Counted from the first letter of the stretch, positions 12,305 through 33,119 are shown. The stretch is 64,000 bases of DNA from Silurus meridionalis (GCF_014805685.1 NC_060892.1:997490-1061489); one strand, 5' to 3'. Numbers and translations: made by a program. The notes: generated by a model not told the origin, from the sequence alone.

Positions 12305-13445
12305 AAATATATGTGCCACAATTATTGACACACTTTTATTCAATATCTTTGTTTAAAGGCTCTGGCATGGAGAAGCTGCTGTTGGATCTGTGATGATCGC
12401 AAATGTTCAGCTATTTCACGTCAAGTCTAGAAGCTTCTATTGTCATTCCAACCATATACAGCTGACGCAGTACACCGTGAAATGAAACAACGTTCCTCCA
12501 GAACCCTGATGCTACATACAACAACAATCACAGAAACAGAAAACACAGGGCCAAGGACTAATAATATTTTATGAGTTGCTCAGTAGCTCCTAGTTTTAAA
12601 ACCACAATGACTGTAAAAGACTGTAGTAATAACATCACTCATAATCACACACTCCAGTGCTCATGTTAGTTTCTCACTCTCCAGTGTTCTGTAGTGTTTA
12701 AAGACTATAATCACACTCTTGACGTCACCCAAATGAGGATGAGGTTCTGCTTTTGAGTCTGGTTCCTCTCAAGGTTTCTTCCTCATAACATCTAAAGGGA
12801 GTTTTTCCTTCACCACCGTCTCCATGGTGATCATCAGGGATAAACACACACCATTCACCTTCACTGTTAAATTCTGTAAAGCTGCTTTGAGATGATGTGT
12901 GTTGTGAAAAGCGCTATAGAAATAAACTTGACTTGACTTTGCCAGAATCGCAGCTCTGAGTCTCCTGTAATTCCTGGTGAGGTTGGAGAACACATGGCAA
13001 AAGATCTGTGTCCATTCCATCCTCCAGATCCATCAGATACCGAGGTCCATGCCTGTGCACTCTCTTTTTTTCAGTCCATCTCACAGGTTTTCTGCTGGGT
13101 CCAGGTCAGCGATTGGGGTGGTCATGGCAGGTCTGTGATTTTATGGATAGTGAATCATTTTGGTGTTGATTTTGATGTATGTTTTGGGATCATTGTCCAA
13201 ACCACAGTTCATTTTAAACTTACTGGCAGAAGCAGTTTTTTTTTTTTTTTTAAACACTTATATATAAAATATATTTTAGTTGTATAACAAAAATACAACT
13301 AAAATACATTTCTCAGTCTGACCCACTGTGCTGTGCTGAGAATTTAGGAAACAGTTTCCTGTTCCATCCAAAATATCATTGGGAAAATACATTAGAAATA
13401 TTTTGCTCATTTAAATTTAGAGGGGTGCCAATAATTGTACCCCAC
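12305..13445 (-). mobile_element. Decayed Tc1-like transposon interrupted by a LINE 3' end
   Basis: Outer pieces resemble the terminal repeats of the Tc1 elements at 56060 and 57999: GTGCCACAATTATTGACAC near 12312 and GGGGTGCCAATAATTGTAC near 13422. The part at 13010-13240 matches the region that encodes the Tc1 transposase catalytic core on the minus strand (for example GGGATCATTGTCC and GGTCCAGGTCAGCGATTGGG), but the frame is fully decayed. The LINE 3' end at 12401-12945 sits inside it. Confidence 0.55.
12401..12945 (+). mobile_element. LINE 3'UTR fragment (same family as 9412-10742)
   Basis: Plus-strand landmarks are TCTGGTTCCTCTCAAGGTTT, CTTCCTCATAACATCTAAAG, GGGAGTTTTTCCTTC, AAGCTGCTTTGAGATGATGT and GAAATAAACTTGACTTGAC. 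It ends at the CTTGA tail. No reverse transcriptase sequence remains. Confidence 0.75.
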
Positions 13446-13535
13446 ATGTAAAAAGAAAATACTGCACCATATTTTCTACACAATTCTTCTGAGAAAAATG
13501 TTAACAATAAGGACAGTTTTCACTGCCACCTTTGC

Positions 13536-13700
13536 ACATATGGACATTGGATTTGAAGGTTGTGAGTTCAAATCACAGACACTCCTGGGCCCCTGAGTAA
13601 GGCCCTTTCTTCCATTGCTGCTAAGTTGTATGAATGAGATAAATGTAAGTCGCTCTGGTTAAGGACGGATTCCAGATGTCATAAATGTAAATGTAAATGT
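13536..13700 (+). repeat. tRNA-derived SINE fragment
   Basis: It has a B-box-like GGTTGTGAGTTCAAATC, a body with CCTGGGCCCCTGAGTAAGGC, and a tail of repeated AAATGT. The same body recurs at 43470 and 44395. Confidence 0.65.
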
Positions 13701-13861
13701 ATGTAGAGTGTACGTTGGACTTTCTATCCAATCAGATTTTAGCCATGACATCACCTGTTCCAGGCGTTGAAACTTTCTGCAGATAGGCCTTCACAATGAA
13801 AACAGTGGGTGCCTGTAGCCTCAAATCCATATGGGGGAAGTGACGTGGTAGATCAGTGGTT

Positions 13862-13990
13862 TAGATCAGTGATCCCCAACCTTTTTTGCGCCACGGACCA
13901 GTTTAATGTCAGACAATATTTTCACGGACCAGCCTTTAAGGTGTGGTGAATAAATACAACAAAATAAAATGATACGACTATAAAAACTGA
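13862..13990 (+). mobile_element. DNA-transposon terminal fragment
   Basis: It begins with AGTGATCCCCAACCTTTTTT, followed by GCGCCACGGACCAG and TTTTCACGGACCAGCCTTTA. I know this as the end of an old DNA transposon in fish. The family name cannot be set from this piece. Confidence 0.5.
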
Positions 13991-14024
13991 TATTTTCTAA
14001 ATATAATAATAAACGTGCCACTGT

Positions 14025-14115
14025 TGGGCCCTTGAGCGAGGCTCTTAAGCTTTAAATGCTTAGCTGTGTAGTTGCTGTGAATAAGGAAGACTTACCAAAT
14101 GCCATAAATGTAAAA
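14025..14115 (+). repeat. SINE fragment (3' half)
   Basis: It contains GGGCCCTTGAGCGAGGCTCT and ends in CCAAATGCCATAAATGTAAA, matching the body and tail of the tRNA-derived SINE at 13536. Confidence 0.5.
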
Positions 14116-14307
14116 TTTAATCTTGAGTTCTTGATTTCTCACAGTTTCTCGCTCTCGGGGAGTTTTTCTGATGCCACTCTTGCCTCTGACTCGCTCATTA
14201 AGGATCAAATTCTAGGCATAAAATGTGGATCATTTCCAGTAACACGTCTGCTGATATACATGCTGTACACTGTGCCTGCTAATGCGACACTATACACTAT
14301 CTGACTA

Positions 14308-14480
14308 CAAGATTGGTGCTTTTTGAACGTTTCATTCCACATTTAGTCTCAATTTACTGTTATAATGAGCTCCACTCTTCTGAGAAGATGTTCTACTAGA
14401 TTTTATGGAGACTCGTTCGACCACAAGGGTGTTAGTAAAGTCAGGTGCTGATGTAGGTGAGGTGATGAGGCCTGGGATTA
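14308..14480 (-). repeat. Dispersed 350-bp repeat, copy 4 (short)
   Basis: Reverse copy with TTTCATTCCACATTTAGTCT, CTTCTGAGAAGATGTTCTAC and GGGTGTTAGTAAAGTCAGGT. Confidence 0.7.
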
Positions 14481-16310
14481 ATTAGATTAATTGCAGTAAA
14501 ATGAAAAAGAAGAAGCAGAATTGACAATATTATAAAATTGCAATGAAATTTCAGTGGGATTTATAATAAAAACTCGAAATGCAATGCTGAGTATCTGCAC
14601 ATATGCATTTTACAAAAAAAGATCAATGCATGTATGGAAGACACCAGCATGATGGAGGGTGGAGGTTCTCCAGGACTGGCCTGTGACGTTATTCTACACA
14701 TCATGTACGTGTAATGCGTCTGTGTGGTTTTTTTGGCCTCCTGATTGTGAATCATCACTGAAACATGATGTGTTCTCCTCACAGTTTACACATTTCACCT
14801 CTCGCTTCGGCTGCACTGTCATCATCTCCTCGTTATTTATTCCTGCTGAGTAATGTTTTCACTGTAATGCTTTTTTTTATTAGTAGTATTATTCAAAATA
14901 CGGAATTAGAATGATGCAAGAACCCTGATGTTTCAGGAGAGAAAGAAAGAAAAAGAAAGGGCTCCTGAAGGCATAAAGAGAATGTCTAAAGCTTGCATAT
15001 CTGCTGCAGCCACATGACCAGGTTCTAACCCACGGGTCTGAGTCTCTCTCCAGACACAACAGAGAACAGTGAAGCGGCTCATGTGCTGACGCATTTAGAA
15101 CCGAGGACACAATAACTTTCTTCATACTCGCAGACACAGCAATCCTCTGCTATCAAAGCCTCCTAATCAGAGTACAGGAGAGCAGCGTTGCTCCCACATG
15201 AGGCCTGAACCGGGTCTGGAACTGCTTCCTATTAACAATGCAATGGTTTTTTTTTTTACATCTTTTAGTGCTGGAGTGTTTGCCACATTGCCTTGTAAGC
15301 AGTAAATGAATAAATCCCACACTGGAGCTTGGGTATGTGTTGTGTGTTGTCCCCTCGGTGTGTACAAATACAGAGCTTGCACTATTTTTTATTATTTATT
15401 TTTTTTTAATCTGGTCCTACGCCGTAAACATCGTGGGTCTGTTTTACATTACTGCTTCTGCAGGCTATTGTCCATTGTTCTGTATATCTAACTAATTGGA
15501 ACCTGGTACATTTTTTTTGTTGTTGTTGAATTTAACACGCCGTTCCGGCCAATTAACGCCATATTCTGAAGAAGCGTGTTTATAGAGCTATTTCTCAGTG
15601 CACGTCTGGTCTGAAGTTCCTGACGATATTGTAACGTTTTACAGAGTTTTACCTCTGCCAGGGATTTTCTAGGTCAAAAACGTTTCTATTTTTTTTTAGA
15701 TATGTGAAACTAGGCTCGGGTGAGCTGTCAGGAAGGACGTGATTGGCTAACGGAAAGTCATGCAGAACCTCCTACTTGCCGTAGTGAGCGTTTCAGGAGG
15801 AAGCAGAAACACGGTGTACTTTGAGTCTGGATGAAAATCTTAGGAATATGTCTCTGAAGTCTTAAATCAACAAGTCTACTAGGACATGGTTTATTACCTG
15901 TGTCCTTGGGCTTCCAAATTTAACAGTAAATAAGGTTTCAAAACAGAAATGAAAGAAATATACTTATTAAACCTAATAAACAGATCATGATCCATCAGCA
16001 AAACCTGGTTCTATTCCAGTAGTCATACCTTCCAGGACATATGGGAAATCTCTCATTACAGAGCATCAGAATAACTTTCAGAATGATGAAACGCCGCTCA
16101 CGTGCCTGAACATATGTCCACATCTGCACAAGAGTAAATACAGTGTGAGATAAACAGGTGAGAAGGAATCAGGTAACAGAGCAGGCAAGATGTGAGACTG
16201 AGGTCCAAAACAAAGTGCTCTCAAAGCTGTGAGCAAAAGCGCCACCTTGTGGTCATGTGTTCGATCAGAAGGCGAATAAATGATGGGTTTTATTCTGACG
16301 TTCACATACG
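14481..16310. other. Unassigned intergenic DNA
   Basis: No supported gene or repeat in about 1.8 kb; the open frames are short and lack any known motif. Confidence 0.45.
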
Positions 16311-16640
16311 ATGCGAAGCCAAAAGTATTGGGACATCCGCTTTTTTTCTTTTCACAAATTGTGAAGCACGTCTTTGGATGCAGGAGTATGAAGTTTTTGG
16401 ATTCACTTTAACTTGAAGATCCAAACCGGTTCCTCTGTGCACAAAGCCAGCTCCATGAAGATATACCTTCAATGAGTTAGAGTGGAAGATCTCCAGCTCT
16501 AGAGCTCATGATGAATGTGAACTCTGATTGAACCCCAGGCCTCCTCACGTTCTCACTTACATCAGTACCTGACTTACTTACACACGTTTGGCTGAATAAA
16601 TCTCCACAAATCTCCAAAATTTAGTGGAACATCTAAAAAA
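16311..16640 (+). repeat. Dispersed 350-bp repeat, copy 5
   Basis: It starts near CCAAAAGTATTGGGACATCC and contains AAAGCCAGCTCCATGAAGAT, CAGGCCTCCTCACG and TCAGTACCTGACTTAC. It ends near TAGTGGAACATCT. Confidence 0.75.
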
Positions 16641-16833
16641 AGCACACACAAACCCTTATGCCCAGATATAATGTGTTACTTATTCCATTATTTTAATTTT
16701 GATTTAAATGCCTGATTATTTTGTTTCCTGTTTCCTGATTACATTAAGCTCAGGGTGTGAAGCTCATTGATCACACACACATGGGAGATGTTTATTTCAG
16801 CCCAGGGTTCATCATAAGCCTGTGAAGATCACA

Positions 16834-17000
16834 AGATAAGATAAGATAAGATAAGATAAACCTTTATTCGTCCCACAGTGGGGAAATTTCTATGTTACAG
16901 CAGCAAGACAAAGAAATAAAAATAGATGCAAATATATATAAAAAAGAAGAATATACAAAAAAATAAAAAACAGAAATAAAAATAAATCTCACAAGTCTCA
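16834..17000 (+). repeat. (GATAA)n tail joined to a retrotransposon 3' fragment
   Basis: Five GATAA-type units at 16834-16859 run straight into CCTTTATTCGTCCCACAGTG and GGGGAAATTTCTATGTTACA, a 3'-end signature of teleost non-LTR elements on the opposite strand. Confidence 0.55.
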
Positions 17001-17790
17001 TTCTTCATCTTTTTTTTATTTAGCTGGGGTTGTAGGAGTTGAAAGGGGTTGTGGGGTTGTAGGGTAACGGGCTTTGTTTTTATAATTGAGTCAGACTAAT
17101 CAGTCCTCTTCTCAAATCCTCTGAAGTACGACAGGAGCTTTTACAGAAGCTCATCAGGACTGATGAGACCAACAATCAGTAATCCTTTCACTCATCCACA
17201 GTCACTTCTGTATCATTTATCTCAGACGGTTAGATACAATAGTTGATCATTATTCAATACATCTTTAATTCAATTCCTTTTTTAGTAGAATCGACACCTC
17301 TGAAGATGAATAAAGAAAAGCTCTAACATGTGACCTTCCATCTCCTGGAGTCATACGGGTCTGAAAGGTTGTAGGGAAGAGAAAGAAGAGAAGAGAAAGA
17401 AGGAAGAGAAAGAAGGAAGAGAAAGAAAGAGAGAAAGCCACACTGAGCAGATACAGACTCAGCTCAGCTCAGCTGAATAGAGACGGACAGACACAGAAAA
17501 ACATGGCTGCTACAGGAAAGAGATCATGTATGCACTGTGATCTGAACCAGATTGTGAGAGAAACTGCACTTCCTATCAGAATGCACAAATACACACGGAT
17601 ATACAGAGAGTGTTTTATAGAAAAATAAAGTCCACGTTTCAAGTTCTAACAAACGATGAGAAACTGATGTATCTGTTAGGAATACACGTGGACTCTGTAT
17701 GTTAGCAGCACAATATAAATCTGCCGTAGAGAAAACACTCAATCTGACCTGATCTGATGTTTCCAACACATGTAGATTAACATTATTTTA
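17001..17790. other. Unassigned intergenic DNA with purine-rich patch
   Basis: A GAGAA/GAAG-rich patch lies at 17375-17435. The block at about 17520-17770 shares short words such as TTAGCAGCACAATATAAA with 18150-18190 and, inverted, with 19000-19040, so it is probably an old repeat. No gene. Confidence 0.4.
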
Positions 17791-17797
17791 TTTTATT

Positions 17798-17875
17798 TTA
17801 TTAGCTGACCCCCTGCGGTACCACCGGGGACCAATAGGGGTCGCGGACTCCCGGTTGACGACCCAATGTTCCTTT
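17798..17875. mobile_element. DNA-transposon-like terminal fragment
   Basis: GC-rich island in AT-rich surroundings: CCCCTGCGGTACCACCGGGG followed by GGTCGCGGACTCCCGG. It reads like the end of an old DNA transposon; the family is uncertain. Confidence 0.3.
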
Positions 17876-18465
17876 TTTTGTAAATATTCGATTACATTCC
17901 ATTTTATTTCTGTTATAAATCATATTTTAGTTTTTGACTTCATTTAATTTTAAATGCACCTGTCTTTTCTTTGTACACATTTTGTAATATTTGTATGCAG
18001 CCCTGTCGCACGTGCGTTGGCAGCACACGTGCACGGTTTCTGCCATGCCATAAAAGCACACATACACTGTCATACAATAGAAACATGAGAGACACAGAGA
18101 GAGAATCCACTCTTTAATCAACCCATCTAACAATAATAATCTACTATTAGGAGAAGATAAAGACTGCTGTATATTAGCAGCACTATATGCCACAATATTA
18201 GGAACAGTGATCTGCAACATCCCTGTTTTTCTTGTCATTGTTAGAATTGACCTTTATTGTTGGTATTGTAGTATTATTATTATTAGTAGTATTTGTATAT
18301 ATGTATATTATGTGTGTGTTTTATTTGCATTGACATTTTATTTGCATGATTTTTTTTTCTTCCTTTTACTGCATTTTACTGCATTTTATTACACTTTGTT
18401 CTTCATACCAATGAAGCTCTTGAAAATGGAAAGGATTGAAAGAGGGGTGGGATGAAGGAAACAAA

Positions 18466-18543
18466 GAGAAAGTGTGTGTGTGCTGTAGCGTGTGTGTGTG
18501 AATATGTATGTATGTGTGTAGGTGTGAATGTGAGTAAGTGTGA

Positions 18544-18576
<33 letters not shown>

Positions 18577-18676
18577 GCATGCACGAACCTGTTAGAAGTG
18601 ATGCAGCCTAAAACAGGCATGCCCCCCACACACACACACACAGACACACACACACACAAACACACACACACATTGA
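18466..18676. repeat. Compound TG/CA microsatellite block
   Basis: Imperfect TG-rich sequence, a pure TG run at about 18545-18575, then CA-rich sequence at 18628-18672. The TG and CA arms could pair as a hairpin. Confidence 0.9.
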
Positions 18677-18895
18677 TATACATGTAATTACTGGGGCGTT
18701 TTGTGTTCTTTTGTTATCAAATGAATGGAGGAAGTTTTGCATAAATCAGAGTTTGATGCAAATCTTGAAAACCCCCAAACATCTGACTCAAGTCGATGTA
18801 CTATAATAATAAAATAAGTAATAATTTCCCAAAACATGTTAATCCAATTTATTATAATATTATTTTCTGCTTAATATTAACACTAGATGGCAGTA

Positions 18896-18897
<2 letters not shown>

Positions 18898-18983
<86 letters not shown>
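18898..18983. repeat. (CT)n-(CA)n compound microsatellite
   Basis: About 22 CT units directly followed by about 20 CA units with one interruption. Confidence 0.95.
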
Positions 18984-18986
<3 letters not shown>

Positions 18987-19044
18987 TCTCTCACTCTTGG
19001 GATAAATTGTGCTGCTAATATCCTTCAGTCTTTATCTCCTCTTT

Positions 19045-19046
<2 letters not shown>

Positions 19047-19088
<42 letters not shown>
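19047..19088. repeat. (CT)n microsatellite
   Basis: About 21 CT units. Confidence 0.95.
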
Positions 19089-19090
<2 letters not shown>

Positions 19091-19129
19091 ACAAAGCTGG
19101 GCTGGAAAAAAGTCTCAGGCTCATACATA

Positions 19130-19235
19130 TCATTTGGCACAGTTAATTAACTGTTGATTTCTGTAAAGCTGCTTTGAGACAATGTCTGTTGTGAAAAAAA
19201 AGCTCTATAGAAATAAACTTGACTTGACTCGTGGC
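19130..19235 (+). mobile_element. LINE 3'-end fragment
   Basis: CTGTAAAGCTGCTTTGAGAC, then GAAATAAACTTGACTTGAC, the same 3' terminus as at 12945 but only about 100 bp long. Confidence 0.7.
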
Positions 19236-19928
19236 TGCTTTATTAAGGACTTGATGGGGTTTTGAACCCTGCTAAACAATAGATGAAAAGGAAACAGGTT
19301 CCACTTCAACAGCAGCCAAACACACCACACCACCACCCAAATGTCCTGTACCAGGTTGTGCAACAGTCAGAAGTACAAAAGTCCAGTCTTGTTTGTGTCT
19401 GTGGATTAGAAATTAATATTATAGTAATGCTATTAATAAAGACTGGGATATAAAGCTGTAAAGAACGTTTTAATCAGATTTATGATTCACACGTGTTTAT
19501 TATACGCAGGACTAAATATCATTCATGAGAGAGTATTGATTATAAACTGGAATGTTGCACAAAATCTGTTTTCTGTCTCCAAAGTCCCTTCTGTTTAGCT
19601 TAAACATTTACAGTAATGTAGACGATTAATAATTACTCAGACAAACAAACAATTTCCACACAAATAATTTATTTAAATCGGCATGACCCAACCTCATAAA
19701 CAATACCAGAGACCCACCATCATCATCTATCAGCCTCCATAAACACTACCATTACATTCATCTAAACCGCACACTGGCATTTCACGTGTTACATTACCAC
19801 AATCAGCAAAGCAAACTATATTGCATCCCTGCACCTTTGGATTTATTTGGGAAATATCATTTGCACTGCCTCACGTTTACATTTCCTGCAAAAAAATGTA
19901 CAGTCAGTGTTTATCCTTGTTTATTACA
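19236..19928. other. Unassigned intergenic DNA
   Basis: No supported feature. Confidence 0.45.
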
Positions 19929-19929
19929 C

Positions 19930-19968
<39 letters not shown>

Positions 19969-19993
19969 ATTATTATTATTATTATTATTATTG
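19929..19993. repeat. (CAT)n-(TTA)n compound microsatellite
   Basis: About 13 CAT units pass without a gap into about 8 ATT units. The polyhistidine and polymethionine frames seen here are artefacts of the repeat. Confidence 0.95.
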
Positions 19994-20504
19994 TTGTCTT
20001 TTTTGTTTTTTTTTATATTTGTATAGCACCAGCACACCATGACAAATTCCTTGTTCATGCAACCCATGTTACTTGTCAAAGTTTTTTCTGATTCTGAACC
20101 CATGACACTGACCACTGCAAACCCAGGAACAGCCCACAAGATCTGTGGTTTTGCCAAAATGTCCACTTGCTGCCTAATATATCCCACTAACTAACAAGTG
20201 CCATATTGAAGAGATAATCAGTGTTCTTCACGTCACTGCTCATAAAGTTAAAATGTCAATGTTACCCCATATCAGTGTATATATGTTTATATTTATTCCT
20301 AGTGTACTTGCTTACCAGCTTCTACACAATTTCCACTGTCATAGCCTTAATATTTGTTGCTGTCCATTTATCGACTTATATATTTTACATACTGTACATA
20401 TATTTGCGTATTTATCTGGTCTTATCAATTTACACAATTACTACAATTTTGCATTTCTGGTAGCACCTGCACTATGCAATGATTATGCAATACTGTGCAA
20501 TAAA

Positions 20505-20505
<1 letters not shown>

Positions 20506-20564
<59 letters not shown>
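20506..20564. repeat. (TCTA)n microsatellite
   Basis: About 15 pure tetranucleotide units. Confidence 0.95.
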
Positions 20565-20667
20565 ATTTGGTCTATACAAACGATCACAAATCAAATTTAG
20601 GCCTTGAAATTCATTCAACATTCACTTTTTTGGGGCAATTTCTTTTTTTCTTTACATATGTTTATTG

Positions 20668-20674
<7 letters not shown>

Positions 20675-20702
<28 letters not shown>
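20675..20702. repeat. (TTA)n microsatellite
   Basis: About nine TTA units some 300 bp before the basigin start codon. Confidence 0.9.
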
Positions 20703-20744
20703 TGTTTATTATTTTGTTTTACACGTGTATTTATTTCCGTATTT

Positions 20745-20995
20745 CCGCGTTCCCTCCAGCTTCCGGGCGCCGGTGACGCAAAGACGCTCGCTGGGGTGCG
20801 TACGTGCGCGTTCTCGTGCGCGCGTTCTCGTCCGCCTCAGGATCAAATAGAGGACGACGAGCGGCCGAAGCGGTCAGAAGACAGAACACACTGCTACCGC
20901 GCGTTCAATCTCCCGGCTCGGGCGCTTTATTTTATTTACACTCACACATTAGGTTTTATTCCCGTTAAACGCCCGAGAATCGCAGAGGAGCCAGC
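20745..20995 (+). promoter_or_regulatory. GC-rich promoter and 5'UTR of basigin
   Basis: A sudden GC- and CpG-rich island in AT-rich DNA, just ahead of the basigin ATG. It contains TTCCGGGCGCCGGTGACGCA, an ETS-like CCGGAA reverse word and a CRE-like TGACGCA, plus several GCGCG runs. There is no TATA box. This suits a broadly expressed gene with dispersed starts. The transcription start itself cannot be placed. Confidence 0.5.
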
Positions 20996-29530
<8,535 letters not shown>

Positions 29531-29813
29531 GAGGAGACGAGATGAAGAGGTAAGTCGTCCCGAAGCAAAAACACCACACGCTGTTCTCCAAAACATCTTC
29601 CAGAGATCAAACGTTTTCAAAGCACATCACGTACAAAACATCGCCCTTTGTGTTTTTCTTTCCACACCCAGGTATCCTGATGATGACTACTAACCAAGAT
29701 TCAAGAAAAGCATGAAGTTGTCGTGTGGCTCCTCAAGATCGTGCTCTGAGAATATTTTTTGTTCTTTTCAATAACCTTTTTTCTGCTCGAGTGCAAAAGT
29801 CCTGAGATATTGA

Positions 29814-29815
<2 letters not shown>

Positions 29816-29885
<70 letters not shown>
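29816..29885 (+). repeat. (CT)n tract in the bsg 3'UTR
   Basis: About 35 pure CT units. On the sense mRNA it would read as a CU repeat, a potential binding site for polypyrimidine-tract proteins. Confidence 0.95.
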
Positions 29886-29895
<10 letters not shown>

Positions 29896-30948
29896 CGTAC
29901 TTTTCTTAAGTATTCCTGCTCTCTGTATTGTGCTGCCAGCGAACGTGTTCTTTTGGGGGGGGAAAAAACTAATCTAGGATTTGGGGGTGTGGCAGGGAGG
30001 GGCAGTTGTGGGAGGGCCTGGTTTAAATGCATGATTGTAATCTTGCTGTAGAAGTGTGTTATAGTGAAACTCTTCGTGTGGGAATGATTAATTGATGATT
30101 TTTTTTATTGGCTTCTTCTACTGTGCCACACAACTTTAGCTTGGATAAAAACTGTTAAGTGTGATCAGCTCCATCCTGCCTCAGAAATCAGCTCTGAATT
30201 AAATACAGCCAGTTTGTGTTTGAGAACAATTTGATAACCAGGCTATTGTAGTACCTTTTATATATTCTAAAAGCCTATATATATAAAATCTCTATCTATA
30301 TAAAATCTCCGTTTGGCAGCATGGGATGTGCAGAGGTTCGGTGTGTTCCGCTATTCTTGATGTCCAAAGCAATGGTTTGAAACGTTCTTCTGTGTAGTTC
30401 TTTTTCATTTTTTTTCCTGTAAGCCTTAACATTCTTTTCTTTTTTTTTCATACATGCTTAATTTTTTAGCTCTAGATATATTAACACATTGCAGCACACA
30501 TCCAACTACATGCTGTTGCAGTATATTGACTTGCACTGTTCTAGTTCACTACAGAATGCCACTGTCCTGTCCTAATGCTAATGTTGGAGTTTGATGGCAG
30601 CAGTAAACCTGCATCGATGAGGACCAAGCGTGCATACTTTGCCATTTTATAATTCAAATGATTATCCAGTACTAATCCAGAATAAAGCAGAATATTTAGT
30701 ACCATAATTATTGAATACGTACATGTGCCATTTAGCTGAAGTATTTTTTTTTCCCCCCCCACTGAGAGTATTCATCCTCCCTGTAAGAAAATCCAGAAGT
30801 TGTTCTGTCCCTAAAATTATGACTGAACTTGTGCCATTTTGTTTCAAAGGCATGTTGAATATTAAGAACGTATTGAGTTGGTGTAAATTATTTTGCCTTA
30901 GAAACATAGAAAATCTTTACAGTCAGCTTTACTGACCTGCACACTCTT

Positions 30949-30954
30949 AATAAA
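30949..30954 (+). terminator. Poly(A) signal of bsg
   Basis: Canonical AATAAA followed within 20 bases by GT/T-rich sequence (GTTATTTGGTTTG). No equally good signal lies between the stop codon and this site, and the coding-like signal of bsg ends well before it. Confidence 0.65.
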
Positions 30955-31410
30955 GTTATTTGGTTTGATTTTAACGTCAGTCTGGCCTGGTCGATCGCGT
31001 CACACGTTCCAGTGTGTGCTGTTACGTGATATTTTCTGTGGTTAAAAACTTTGATTGCATGTCACCGTTATTCCTTAGTGACTTTGTGCACGAGGAATCC
31101 CTGTGTATGCACTTTTTATGTTTCATAGATCCTCGAACAAGTTTGTCGATCCTGCTCACTTTAACATGCACTCAAATTGGCTTTGGATTTACTGACTTGC
31201 TGTCTGGAAAGGAATTGCTCCAAATATTAAAAAAAAAAAATCACTTTGAAATGAATTCAAAATATTGTTTTATTTCAGTCCCATTTACATGTTAAATAGA
31301 GATCTACCCAACAAGTGGTTTATGGAGGGCAGGGAGGCTCTCTACTTTATAGGGAGCAGAACTTTGGATCAGTAAGAGAAGGTCATGTGGTCTGTGGAGT
31401 CTGAATTCAA

Positions 31411-31990
31411 TTCATTTGTGTTATTGTAGTGCTTTTTAACAATAAACATTGTCTCAAAACAGCTAATCACTTAACCAGTGGTGAGGGAAAAACTCCCTCA
31501 GACTTAAGAGAACTCCAAAAGGAAACCCATCATCCTGTCTGTTCATTACAGTTCCATCATTAATGAGGTGTACTCTTTAGTGATGGACGCTTAAATGCGG
31601 AACTGTTTATGATCCTGAACTATTTTAGCAGACTGTTGATATTACAGCCCAAATCCAACGTCAAAGTTCTTGAGCAAGAGCCAGAAGGTAACACAGACAT
31701 GAGGGACACATGGGATAAGAGACACCACAGTCAACAAACCTGAGTGAAGGTGTGATGGAGGAGACAATGCATCCAAAAATTCCAGTTTTAAAACACTGTC
31801 CATGATCCCTCCAGATCTGATTCTTTACCTCACAAACACCTGCTGACTAAAGACTCGACTAAATATGTTTTCAGCCTCGAACACCGAGACTGTGTTCCCA
31901 ACAGTGAATCCCAAACACTGATTAAAAGGTTGTTCCATAACAGGTTTCTAAGAGAAACATCTGCCCCCTGCTGGAGTCTTCATTATTCGA
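31411..31990 (-). mobile_element. LINE 3'UTR fragment (older relative)
   Basis: Reverse copy. AACATTGTCTCAAAACAGCT starts it and GAGGGAAAAACTCCCTCAGA follows. It ends near GGTACCAACAAATAGCCTGC, a block also found at 55160-55190. Confidence 0.6.
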
Positions 31991-32044
31991 GGTACCAACA
32001 AATAGCCTGCACTTTTTGAACTAAGTAGGAGCACCATATTGTCA

Positions 32045-33110
32045 TGTGTATTTCTATTGCGCTTTTCACAACAGACATTGTCTCAAAACAGCTTTACAGA
32101 ATTTAACAGTTAAAGTGAATGATGTTTATTTATCCCTGATGATCACCATGGAGACTGTGGTGAAGGAAAAACTCCCTTAGATGTTATGAGGAAGAAACCT
32201 ATAGTCTTTAAACTCTACAGAACACTGGAGAGTGAGAACTAACATGAGCACTGGAGTGTGTGATTATGAGTGATGATCTTTCTACAGTCATTTGTGGTTA
32301 TAAAACCAGGAGCTACTGAGCAACTCATAAAATAGCTCAACATCTGAGATCATCACAAATCCAACACCAGCTTCTCCATGCCAGAGCCTTTAAACATTCA
32401 AAGAGGTCCAGTGTCCAAACTCCACACATGAAGTGGAATCCAAATGGCACTGGTACGTCTCTAGATGGTTCAGGATGTTTGTAGGCATCTACTTCTTTAA
32501 AGTTCCACAATCTTCATGAGGTGAGACGTGACTGGGGCTGGAGCAACCTCAGGATAGGGAGAGAAAAAAAAGCAGTGGAGAGAAATATTGGTACAGAAGT
32601 TCACTCAGATACTGCGGCGTGAGAGCGTTAAGTGCTTTATACGTCAGTAGTAGTTTTATACTCTTGCTGCTGCATTCTGAACTAACTGAAGCTTATTTCT
32701 GCACTTACTCCAACACCCAGACAGTAAAGCGTTACAGTAGTCTAATCTAGATGTTACAAAAACATCAACTAGTTTTTCTGCATCCTGTAACAACATCATA
32801 TTTCTAAATTTTAGCAAAATTTTTAAGGTGAAAGAAGGAGATCCTGATGATATTATTCACGTGAGACTCAGAGGAAACACCAGGGTCAATAATCACACCA
32901 AGAGACAGCATACAGAATATAAAAACACCATCCAGAGATCCTCACCTGAGTAAAAGAACTTCTGTCTTGTCCGAGTTAAGCAGAAGTTTTCAGGAATCCA
33001 CTGTCTAATGTCCTTTACACGTTCCTCAACATTGTTAAGCTGATCTCTCTCGTCTCACCTGTGTAGCATCCAGAGACAGCATACAGAATATAAAAACATC
33101 GGGCCTAAGA
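32045..33110 (-). mobile_element. 5'-truncated LINE, decayed RT end plus 3'UTR
   Basis: The 3' end at about 32050 (TTCTATTGCGCTTTTCACAA) and 3'UTR body resemble 9412-10305. From about 32600 to 32840 the minus strand parallels the RT coding end (CTGCTGCATTCTGAACTAAC, the LQLVQNAAA region), but with stops. The words AGACAGCATACAGAATATAA occur twice, at 32904 and 33073, showing a small internal duplication. Confidence 0.65.
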
Positions 33111-33119
33111 CAGATCCAG

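Larger units (their letters stand above)
29672..30975 (+). other. bsg: bsg terminal exon (3'UTR)
   Basis: It follows the strong acceptor TTTCTTTCCACACCCAG. In this reading it is non-coding. It carries a 70-bp CT tract, a G-run at 29955-29961 and many T-rich stretches, and closes with the AATAAA at 30949. In another splice frame its first bases encode YPDDDY and TAA. Confidence 0.7.

Noticed and set aside
18366..18683. His/Thr-rich frames
   Set aside because: They are readings of TG/CA microsatellites.
19786..20187. Frames with polyhistidine or polymethionine runs
   Set aside because: They are readings of the CAT/TTA microsatellite.
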